This document shows, in pieces, positions 6,646-11,770 of a DNA stretch of 11,770 nt; position 1 is the first letter of the stretch; each line of letters begins with the position of its first letter. Under the pieces are notes generated by a model that saw only the letters and a list, made by a program, of their open reading frames with translations, did no database searches and was not told the origin of the DNA. This DNA is from Ferrovaceae bacterium (GTDB lineage: Bacteria; Pseudomonadota; Gammaproteobacteria; Burkholderiales; Ferrovaceae): positions 1 to 11,770 of the forward strand of contig DAIDTL010000018.1 in assembly GCA_027457225.1 (NCBI GenBank), written 5' to 3'. Position numbers and translations under genes: made by a program.

Positions 6646-7806
6646 ACTTCCGAACACCACCAGCGCGGCAAGGGCAAAGCCTGCGGCACTAAGGAAAGCT
6701 CCCGCGGGGTGCAATATCCACAGGGCTCCGGCAAGCAACGATGCAGGCAGGTAAAGGAGGCCGGTGACAAAATTAAAGAGGCCGATTGCAGAGGCACGTC
6801 GTTCCAGCTCGATGTCCGCGATAAATGCCTTGCTCTGGGCTTCATCAATCGAATAGAACACACCAAAGAGGACGAACAGGGCGATGACCTGCCATTGCGT
6901 GGTTGCGAAGGCGAATCCAAGACTCATCAGGAGGTAGGTCAGATAGCCCAGCATGATCATGTGCGGCCTGCCAAAGTAATCGCCGAGCTTGCCTACCAGT
7001 GGTGCGGCAACGACAAAAACGACGTTGAACAAGGCATACAGCAATACGATGTCCTTGATCGAAAAACCCACGCTGTATGCACGCAGTAACAAAAACCCGA
7101 AGCTGAAATAGCCAAGCGAAAAAATTCCGGCTGCGACAAGGTAGTGTTTGAATTCCAGACTGAGAACTTTCCAAGTTTCAAACATGTTTTCGCGTTCATG
7201 CCGAACCCCTGGTTGATCCTTGATAAAACTCAAAACCACGACACTGAGCAGGGCCGGAACAAGCGCAGCCCAGAACAGGGTACGAAACGTTGAGGCACCG
7301 TCTCCCAGCCATGAAAGCAGGGCATAGGCCACCAGCGGACCCAGTACGGCACCAGCTTTGTCCATGGCCTTGTGCACGCCAAACGCATATCCTCGCGTGG
7401 CCTTGTCAGCCACGGCAGACAACCAGGCGTCACGCGGCGGTCCCCGAAAACTCTTGCCCAGTCGTTCTATGACACGAAAGGCGCTGAGGCCCGCGATCGA
7501 GCTGGAGATCAGTAGCATCATCTTCGCCAGCGTGGAAAAACCATAGCCGGCCAGGGCAAAGATTTTGCGTTTTCCGGTCCGGTCCGATAGCCAACCTGCA
7601 AAGTAATTCAACGATGAGGCAGACAGGTCAGCAAATCCTTCGACCATGCCAAGCAAGGGCGCCGACGCCCCGGCGATCGTCGTAAAGAAAATTGCGAAGA
7701 CGGAAAAAATCATCTCCGAGCTTAGGTCAGTCAAAAAGCTGACCAGGCCCAGTTTGAGGACATCTGGATGCACGCCCAATCGTTTGATTACGGAATCGGG
7801 AGGCAT
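6607..7806 (-). CDS. MFS permease
   Basis: This is a major facilitator superfamily inner-membrane transporter, 399 aa with about twelve hydrophobic segments. MFS motif A appears as GWLSDRTGKRK (about 71-81) between segments 2 and 3, and a second copy as GKLGDYFGRP (about 272-281) in the other half. The RGPPRDAW segment (121-128) and LTDLSSEMIFSV (25-36) point to an MFS subgroup of bacterial permeases with unassigned substrate; I would not name one. The ATG at 7806 has no visible ribosome binding site (the bases before it are pyrimidine-rich), and no better in-frame start is obvious. The last 12 residues, KKWGQTPMKNAV, are encoded by the repeat at 6583-6645, so the original C-terminus was probably replaced. 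It is the last gene of the minus-strand cluster, 33 bp behind the small basic protein. Confidence 0.88.
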   Translation of the reverse strand: MPPDSVIKRLGVHPDVLKLGLVSFLTDLSSEMIFSVFAIFFTTIAGASAPLLGMVEGFADLSASSLNYFAGWLSDRTGKRKIFALAGYGFSTLAKMMLLISSSIAGLSAFRVIERLGKSFRGPPRDAWLSAVADKATRGYAFGVHKAMDKAGAVLGPLVAYALLSWLGDGASTFRTLFWAALVPALLSVVVLSFIKDQPGVRHERENMFETWKVLSLEFKHYLVAAGIFSLGYFSFGFLLLRAYSVGFSIKDIVLLYALFNVVFVVAAPLVGKLGDYFGRPHMIMLGYLTYLLMSLGFAFATTQWQVIALFVLFGVFYSIDEAQSKAFIADIELERRASAIGLFNFVTGLLYLPASLLAGALWILHPAGAFLSAAGFALAALVVFGSKKWGQTPMKNAV

Positions 7807-7839
7807 GGAGGGTGGATCTGGCGCTGGGAGAAGGCGCTG

Positions 7840-8052
7840 TTACGCTTTGCGCTGGGTGTCGTGTTCCGGCGTCAGACTGGCTGGGTCGTCGGCGCCGGGA
7901 GTCGCGGTATTGGATGGATTTGCCGTTCCAATTTGAGCGCTGTCGTCGCTGGCAGTTTTGCTGGCGAGTTTTTGCCGGCGTTTCTCCTCCTGCTTGTTTT
8001 TCTTCGCCAGATCTCTCTGACGCTTTTCGAACTGGTAATTTGGTTTAGCCAA
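7840..8052 (-). CDS. Small basic conserved protein (KPNYQ-type), TTG start
   Basis: This is a 70-residue soluble protein. Its first half is highly charged and probably one helix (AKPNYQFEKRQRDLAKKNKQEEKRRQKL). Its second half is polar, acidic and probably disordered. I recognise the N-terminus as that of small conserved hypothetical proteins in proteobacteria; no function is known to me. The start is TTG at 8052-8050. An upstream ribosome binding site (AAAAGG, minus strand 8065-8060) lies 7 bases away, no in-frame ATG exists before the stop at 8073-8071, and the family normally begins M-A-K-P-N-Y. The gene begins 18 bp after the YkgJ-family stop codon and ends 33 bp before the MFS gene, so it is very likely in the same operon. 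The basic helix would suit binding to nucleic acid or ribosomes, which is inference only. Confidence 0.75.
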   Translation of the reverse strand: MAKPNYQFEKRQRDLAKKNKQEEKRRQKLASKTASDDSAQIGTANPSNTATPGADDPASLTPEHDTQRKA

Positions 8053-8065
8053 GGGGTTGCCTTTT
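8053..8065 (-). promoter_or_regulatory. Ribosome binding site that fixes a TTG start
   Basis: On the minus strand AAAAGG (8065-8060) is followed by 7 bases and then TTG (8052-8050). It decides the start of the small basic protein, because no ATG is available in that frame. Confidence 0.6.
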
Positions 8066-8070
8066 GATTG

Positions 8071-8415
8071 TTAGGTCGTAAGCCCAGTTTGACCATGGGG
8101 TTGATGACCAAAATACTGGAGTCGCTCTCCAATGCACTCACTTCCACCCATCTCGTATTCACGACAGAGAAACGGTCGGTGCTCATAGATCGTACAGCGC
8201 AGGGTATGGCGGTCCAGAGCTGCACACCAGCCGTCCTGAAGTCGAAGCATGACCCAGCCTCCCCATTGATCCTGGATGGTCAATGTTCCCGGGATATCGT
8301 CTGCACCCATCAGCAAGACTTCAAGCCTGCAACAGCAAGCCTCACAAGTTGTGCACGATATCTCCGGGCGAACGTCCCTGTCGTTCATACCTGCCATTGT
8401 CCCACGTTCTGGCAT
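8071..8415 (-). CDS. YkgJ-family cysteine-cluster (metal-binding) protein
   Basis: This 114-residue protein has the pattern of the YkgJ / CxxCxxCC family, annotated as zinc- or iron-chelating. The first cluster is C21-x2-C24-x2-C27-C28-C29. Four more cysteines follow at exact ten-residue steps: C64, C74, C84 and C94, within WCAALDRHTLRCTIYEHRP and PFLCREYEMGGSEC. These residues probably bind zinc or an iron-sulfur cluster, and the real cofactor is not known for most members. The start at 8415 shares one base with the stop of the upstream NYN gene (TAATG), which implies coupled translation. Starts at residues 7 or 10 are also possible and would leave all cysteines intact. The context with a NYN/LOTUS protein suggests a shared process, as inference. 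Confidence 0.85.
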   Translation of the reverse strand: MPERGTMAGMNDRDVRPEISCTTCEACCCRLEVLLMGADDIPGTLTIQDQWGGWVMLRLQDGWCAALDRHTLRCTIYEHRPFLCREYEMGGSECIGERLQYFGHQPHGQTGLTT

Positions 8416-9407
8416 TACTCTGCTGCTTTGCGTGGACGGCGGCTGCGGACGGCTGGTTTTCGAGTTTTTTTGACGACTGCTTCTTCCAGAACCGTTTGAG
8501 GGGGCAACTCGTGAATCGTTTCCGCAGCAATTTCAGGTGCTGTCGACATTTGGCTTGCCGCCTCGCTGCCTGCAGCACCACTGCCACTGCGATAAACATA
8601 GGCCCCTGATTTCTCGTCGCGGCCAAATTCAAGCAGTCCGCGTGCTTGCGCCTCTTCGAGTAAATTACCAAAGGCGCGGAAGCCGTAGTAGGACTCATTG
8701 AAATCGGGTTTGCGGCGCTTGATGGCTTCCTTCAGCATGGAAGCCCAAATTTTGCCGCTGTCTCCTCGCTCGGCCACCAACGCATCGAATGTTTCCACTG
8801 CAATATCAATAGCTTTGCTCTTACGTGCTTCCCAGCCCTCTTTGTCTTTGGGGCGCTTTTCATCTTCGGGCGAACGTATGGCCGCAGAGTGCACTTCCTG
8901 GGTCTCGCGTTTGGCAGCTGCACGTTGACTTTCACGCACCAGATCATCGTAAAAAATGAATTCATCACAATTGGCAATCAGCAGGTCGGAGGTCGATTGC
9001 TTTACCCCGACTCCGATGACCTGCTTGGCATTTTCGCGGAGCTTGGAGACCAGTGGCGAAAAGTCGGAATCGCCGCTGATGATGACAAAAGTGTTGACGT
9101 GCGATTTGGTATAGCAAAGATCCAGGGCATCCACGACCAAACGGATGTCAGCTGAGTTTTTGCCTGACTGGCGCACGTGAGGAATTTCGATCAGCTCGAA
9201 ATTGGCCTCGTGCATCGTAGCCTTGAAACCCTTATAGCGTTCCCAATCGCAATACGCCTTCTTGACGACAATGCTGCCCTTGAGCAGCAGCCGTTCCAGC
9301 ACCGGCTTGATGTCGAACTTCTCGTATTTTGCGTCGCGCACACCGAGGGCGACGTTTTCAAAGTCGCAGAACAAGGCCATGCTGACATTTTCGTGGGGTG
9401 AAGCCAT
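8415..9407 (-). CDS. NYN-domain (LabA-like) putative RNase with OST-HTH/LOTUS domain
   Basis: This 330-residue protein belongs to the DUF88/LabA branch of NYN (PIN-like) proteins, which are thought to be metal-dependent RNases. Acidic residues expected for the active site are present: D15 and N18 in FCDFENV, D87 in KNSADIRLVVDAL, and D113 and D115 in ISGDSDFSPL. A charged linker (about 155-200) leads to an OST-HTH/LOTUS module (about 205-280, including WASMLKEAIKRRKPDFNESYYGFRAF in two adjoining helices). LOTUS modules bind RNA, including G-rich or structured RNA. The tail is basic (KKTRKPAVRSRRPRKA). I place the start at ATG 9407, because GGAG lies 6 bases upstream. A TTG at 9419 would add four residues but has its own first bases inside that ribosome binding site. 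It follows the phosphoesterase gene by 35 bp and overlaps the ykgJ-like gene by one base. Confidence 0.88.
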   Translation of the reverse strand: MASPHENVSMALFCDFENVALGVRDAKYEKFDIKPVLERLLLKGSIVVKKAYCDWERYKGFKATMHEANFELIEIPHVRQSGKNSADIRLVVDALDLCYTKSHVNTFVIISGDSDFSPLVSKLRENAKQVIGVGVKQSTSDLLIANCDEFIFYDDLVRESQRAAAKRETQEVHSAAIRSPEDEKRPKDKEGWEARKSKAIDIAVETFDALVAERGDSGKIWASMLKEAIKRRKPDFNESYYGFRAFGNLLEEAQARGLLEFGRDEKSGAYVYRSGSGAAGSEAASQMSTAPEIAAETIHELPPQTVLEEAVVKKTRKPAVRSRRPRKAAE

Positions 9408-9417
9408 ATTTTTCTCC
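9408..9417 (-). promoter_or_regulatory. Ribosome binding site that fixes the NYN gene start
   Basis: On the minus strand GGAG (9417-9414) is followed by AAAAAT and then ATG at 9407. The ideal 6-base spacing favours this ATG over the in-frame TTG at 9419. Confidence 0.7.
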
Positions 9418-9442
9418 AATAAAGTGTCGTGAGTGTACGCGA

Positions 9443-10180
9443 TCAGATTTCTATTACCCAGTCCGGTACGAACCCGGTATGTTCGCGGGGTACGCCTCTG
9501 GGATTGGATATAACCCGGGTACCTGCAATGCCATAGTCCACAGCAAGATGGGTGTGTCCATGAATCCAGAGTGCTATGCGTGGGCTGCCCATCAGGCCGT
9601 CCCAGCGGTTGACGAAGGATGCATCCAAATGGCTGGGAGGGTAGGGTTGCAAGTCAATGGATTGGAACGATGGTGCGTGATGAGTAACCACAACCGTGGT
9701 CCCTGCATAGGGTGTGGCCAGCTGCTGTTGCAGCCAACGCAGGGCGGAGTGGTTGCGTTCCTTAAAATCCAGAGGCTGCGCCAAACGGCCGTTGCCTGCA
9801 CGGATACGATCGAAATCCTTGAAACGAACCCGCGCACCCCATTCCGCTTGCTGCACATTGCCAGTCGCAGCGAAATCAGTCCAGCCCGTAGCGGCCAGAA
9901 ATCTAATGCCATTCATTTCGTAAAGAGTTTCATCCAGAAAACAGACATGGCTGTCGCTGGCGTGCAACAGTTGGTCATGGGTCTGTTCCAGGTGTCCTCC
10001 GTAGTACTCATGGTTTCCGGCGATGTAAATCACGGGGCAGTCAAACTCGCTGCGTGCCCAGGTCATTCCACGGGTCCCTTCGTCGATGTCGCCTGCCAAA
10101 ATGACCAGATCGGCGTCGTGTACCACGCTCTGGTAGGGGTCACGCTCGTTGTGAAGATCGGAGAGAATATGGATTTTCAT
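9443..10180 (-). CDS. Calcineurin-like metallophosphoesterase
   Basis: This 245-residue cytoplasmic protein has the complete set of calcineurin-like phosphoesterase motifs in order: D8-L-H10, G30-D31-x-D33, G55-N56-H57-E58, the T166-H167-H168 pair and G208-H209-T210-H211. These residues bind two metal ions and hydrolyse phosphoester bonds. The substrate is not deducible; related proteins cleave nucleotides, phosphodiesters or phosphoproteins. There is no signal peptide. The ATG at 10180 is preceded by AGGA, which is close to it but usable. It is the first gene of the minus-strand cluster and diverges from the YceI lipoprotein gene with only 23 bp between the two starts, so its promoter must lie in or beyond the start of that gene. 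Confidence 0.88.
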   Translation of the reverse strand: MKIHILSDLHNERDPYQSVVHDADLVILAGDIDEGTRGMTWARSEFDCPVIYIAGNHEYYGGHLEQTHDQLLHASDSHVCFLDETLYEMNGIRFLAATGWTDFAATGNVQQAEWGARVRFKDFDRIRAGNGRLAQPLDFKERNHSALRWLQQQLATPYAGTTVVVTHHAPSFQSIDLQPYPPSHLDASFVNRWDGLMGSPRIALWIHGHTHLAVDYGIAGTRVISNPRGVPREHTGFVPDWVIEI

Positions 10181-10203
10181 CTTCCTGTCACAAATCGGCT
10201 AGG

Positions 10204-10884
10204 ATGACAAAGCTCATGAAGACCATTCTATCCATTCTACTGGGGATCAGCCTGCTGGTGTCGTGTTCCACCTCGACCAGGCAGGAGGCCGGAAGAACCC
10301 CTGATGCCCTGCAACAGCGCCCATCCCTCGAAGCACGCACTGTTCTTCATGTAGACCCTCACCGATCATTGATTACCATCCTGGTCCATCGAGGCGGCAT
10401 GTTGGCCCGTTTGGGGCACGATCATGTGATTGCCAGTCATGATGTTCAGGGGTTTGTCGTCGTACAAACAGGGTATGCTGAGCTGACTATTCCGCTAGAG
10501 CTGCTCACGGTAGATGAGCCTGTTTTGCGTGAACAAGCCGGTTTGGAGGAGGAAGTGCCACAGGAATCCGTGGAGGGAACGCGTCATAACATGCAGGCCA
10601 AAGTGCTGCAGGTGGACCAATTTCCAACGGTGCAGATCCAAATCTTTCGGCCGGACCATACCGGGTCAGCACTGCGCGTGTCAATTTCAATGCATGGCGT
10701 GACGCATATGAAGGAGGCGCAGGCCGACATCCAGTCACGTTCGGAAGGGGAAGTCGTCGTGACAGGCAGCATGACACTGAATCAAAGCGACTTCGGGATA
10801 GTGCCTTTCTCGGTGCTGGGTGGGTCGTTACAGGTCCAGGACGCGGTGGAAGTCCACTACAGCATCGTGGCAGCACTTCCTTAA
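10204..10884 (+). CDS. YceI-domain lipoprotein
   Basis: The protein has 226 residues. Its N-terminus is a lipoprotein signal peptide (MKTILSILLGISLLVSC) with lipobox L18-V19-S20-C21. The residue after the cysteine is Ser, which favours sorting to the outer membrane rather than retention at the inner membrane. The rest looks like a YceI (polyisoprenoid-binding, lipocalin-like) domain: a beta-rich stretch beginning RTVLHVDPHRSLITILVHRGG, LGHDHVIASHDVQGFVVV in the middle and VTGSMTLNQSDFGI near the end. YceI proteins bind isoprenoid lipids or related amphiphiles in the periplasm. The start may be ATG 10204, or ATG 10216, which has AGGA 11 bases before it and gives a cleaner signal peptide. The gene is plus-strand and about 190 bp from cspA, so it is probably a single gene. 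Confidence 0.8.
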   Translation: MTKLMKTILSILLGISLLVSCSTSTRQEAGRTPDALQQRPSLEARTVLHVDPHRSLITILVHRGGMLARLGHDHVIASHDVQGFVVVQTGYAELTIPLELLTVDEPVLREQAGLEEEVPQESVEGTRHNMQAKVLQVDQFPTVQIQIFRPDHTGSALRVSISMHGVTHMKEAQADIQSRSEGEVVVTGSMTLNQSDFGIVPFSVLGGSLQVQDAVEVHYSIVAALP

Positions 10885-11073
10885 AAAAGAAATACATTGC
10901 TTATTTGTACTATTGGGTGCATAGTGCCAATCTGCGATTTTCAAGTAGTATCGTTGTTGTCTGGTTCAGTACCCTAGGCTTTCAGGTATTTCTCCCTTCA
11001 TCACCCTGCCGTCTTGAGTTTCGCTCCCTAGGGGCTACTCCCTTATTTTTCATTTTTTTAGGATATCCAAGAC
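10885..11073 (+). promoter_or_regulatory. Leader region of the cold-shock gene
   Basis: This 189-bp stretch holds no gene that I can support; a 66-codon open frame from 10905 overlaps into cspA and has no family features. It probably contains the cspA promoter and a long 5' leader, as is known for cold-shock genes. A weak promoter is TTGCTT (10897-10902) and CATAGT (10920-10925), 17 bases apart. CCCTAGG (10972-10978) and CCTAGGG (11027-11033) can pair across 48 bases. The ribosome binding site AGGA (11060-11063) overlaps the palindrome GGATATCC (11061-11068), so RNA folding could affect initiation. Confidence 0.4.
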
Positions 11074-11280
11074 ATGGCAACAGGTACAGTGAAGTGGTTC
11101 AATGATTCAAAAGGTTTCGGCTTTGTGACTCCGGATGCTGGCGGCGAAGATCTTTTCGCGCATTTTTCGGCGATCCAGTCTTCAGGCTTCAAGACGCTGA
11201 AGGAAGGTCAAAAAGTTTCTTTCGAAGTGACGCAGGGTCCCAAAGGTCAGCAAGCATCTAACATTCGCCCGGCTGACTAA
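11074..11280 (+). CDS. Cold-shock protein, CspA family
   Basis: This is a 68-residue cold-shock-domain protein that binds single-stranded RNA and DNA. In the cell it loosens mRNA structure, especially at low temperature. The two RNA-binding motifs are intact: RNP1 K13-G-F-G-F-V18 and RNP2 L27-F-A-H-F31. The N-terminus MATGTVKWFNDSKGFGFV and the C-terminal KGQQASNIRPA are standard for the family. The length is typical of one cold-shock domain. AGGA lies 10 bases before the ATG. The IF-1 gene follows after 12 bp with no terminator between them, so the two probably share an mRNA. The betaproteobacterial csp-infA pair fits that reading. I leave the gene symbol empty because paralogues (cspA, cspD, cspE) cannot be told apart here. 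Confidence 0.96.
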   Translation: MATGTVKWFNDSKGFGFVTPDAGGEDLFAHFSAIQSSGFKTLKEGQKVSFEVTQGPKGQQASNIRPAD

Positions 11281-11292
11281 GCAGCCTGCGGC

Positions 11293-11550
11293 ATGGCCAA
11301 GGAAGAACTTATCGAAATGAGTGGCGTGGTACGTGAGGTGCTTCCTGACTCACGCTACCGCGTCACGCTCGACAACGGCCACGACCTGATCGCCTACTCT
11401 GCTGGAAAGATGCGCAAGCATCACATCCGGATACTTGCGGGCGACAAGGTTTCCCTGGAACTTTCCCCTTACGACTTGAGCAAAGGGCGCATCACCTTCC
11501 GTCACATCGAGGGAGGCTGGACTGCTGCCCCACAACGGCGCAAGTACTGA
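11293..11550 (+). CDS. infA: Translation initiation factor IF-1, C-terminally extended
   Basis: IF-1 is a single S1/OB-fold protein that binds the ribosomal A site on the 30S subunit during initiation. The first 71 residues match the universal IF-1 form, including MAKEELIEMSG, NGHDLIAYSAGKMRKHHIRIL and PYDLSKGRITFRHI. The 85-residue length exceeds the usual 72 or so. The extra tail (EGGWTAAPQRRKY) is basic and typical of a betaproteobacterial second IF-1. The ribosome binding site is weak (GCGG just before ATG), and the gene starts 12 bp after the csp stop, so translation may depend on coupling to csp. Many betaproteobacteria carry another infA in the ribosomal protein region; whether this is the second copy cannot be seen here. 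Confidence 0.94.
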   Translation: MAKEELIEMSGVVREVLPDSRYRVTLDNGHDLIAYSAGKMRKHHIRILAGDKVSLELSPYDLSKGRITFRHIEGGWTAAPQRRKY

Positions 11551-11586
11551 TCCGTTAAGTCGAACCATCCCCCAGAAGTTTTAGTA

Positions 11587-11770
11587 TTACCAGAGCAATG
11601 GAATAAACCGCTGTGTCCGGGCGCGATAGTTTGCATACTCAGGCCAGCGCTGCTGCAATAGACGCTCTTCCAATGCGGCTTTGAAGTTGAGAACCAGCAA
11701 CAGGATCACCCACAGTCCCAGCGACACATTGTCGGGCGCCTCGGCAGCAATGCCTGCCATGGCCAACAGG
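11587..11770 (-). CDS. Isoprenylcysteine methyltransferase-like membrane protein, C-terminal fragment
   Basis: The minus strand is open from the right edge to a TAA at 11589-11587 and gives 60 visible C-terminal residues. A hydrophobic stretch (LGLWVILLLVLNF) is followed by the motif ALEERLLQQRWPEYANYRARTQ and the ending RFIPLLW. The pattern 'EE-x2-L-x3-(F/W)PEY-x2-Y-x5-R(F)-IP' is characteristic of the C-terminus of the ICMT/phospholipid methyltransferase-like family, small integral membrane proteins that bind S-adenosylmethionine through this region. The bacterial substrates are mostly unknown. The gene converges with infA, leaving 36 bp between them, and I saw no clear terminator hairpin there. 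The N-terminal part lies outside the window. Confidence 0.75.
   Translation of the reverse strand, partial: LLAMAGIAAEAPDNVSLGLWVILLLVLNFKAALEERLLQQRWPEYANYRARTQRFIPLLW

Noticed and set aside
6601..7089. A 162-codon plus-strand open frame after the cbb operon
   Set aside because: It is antisense to the MFS permease and its first codons fall in the palindromic repeat.
9398..10207. A 269-codon plus-strand open frame opposite the phosphoesterase gene
   Set aside because: The minus strand encodes the complete set of metallophosphoesterase motifs; the plus-strand frame has none and is antisense noise.
10905..11105. A 66-codon plus-strand open frame in the csp leader
   Set aside because: It overlaps the csp start, has no ribosome binding site and no recognisable features; the leader is better explained as untranslated.

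Overview
The window looks like chromosomal DNA of an autotrophic betaproteobacterium (moderate GC, densely packed genes). Two things suggest this. A form IA RuBisCO operon is followed by cbbQ and cbbO, the non-carboxysomal 'IAq' arrangement known from sulfur-, iron- and ammonia-oxidising proteobacteria. A cold-shock gene is also paired with a C-terminally extended IF-1. I cannot name the genus from sequence reading alone.

Layout. Positions 1-114 (minus) hold the start of an unidentified gene that runs off the left edge. It diverges from an EamA/DMT-family permease (187-1113, plus). The carbon-fixation operon fills 1241-6581 on the plus strand: cbbL, cbbS, a strong intrinsic terminator hairpin, cbbQ (AAA+ ATPase), cbbO (VWA-domain partner) and a small unassigned gene only 2 bp behind cbbO. 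CbbL and CbbS form the enzyme, and CbbQ and CbbO form its ATP-driven activase. The hairpin probably makes the structural genes far more abundant than the activase genes. No cbbR regulator gene is present in the 1.2 kb upstream.

Positions 6583-6645 hold a repeat-like inverted sequence that acts as a convergent terminator and also encodes the last 12 residues of the facing MFS permease gene. A tightly packed minus-strand cluster then runs from 10180 down to 6607. In transcription order it holds a calcineurin-like phosphoesterase, a NYN (LabA-like) putative RNase with an OST-HTH/LOTUS domain, a YkgJ-type cysteine-cluster protein (TAATG overlap), a small basic protein starting at TTG, and the MFS permease.

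On the plus strand, 23 bp from the start of the phosphoesterase gene, lies a YceI-domain lipoprotein (10204-10884). After a 189-bp leader come a CspA-type cold-shock protein (11074-11280) and IF-1 (11293-11550), a likely dicistron. The right edge (11587-11770, minus) holds the C-terminus of an isoprenylcysteine-methyltransferase-like membrane protein.

The best candidates for something under-described are the small protein coupled to cbbO, the attenuator in front of cbbQ, and the NYN/LOTUS-YkgJ cluster. No rRNA, tRNA, CRISPR array or intact insertion sequence was seen.
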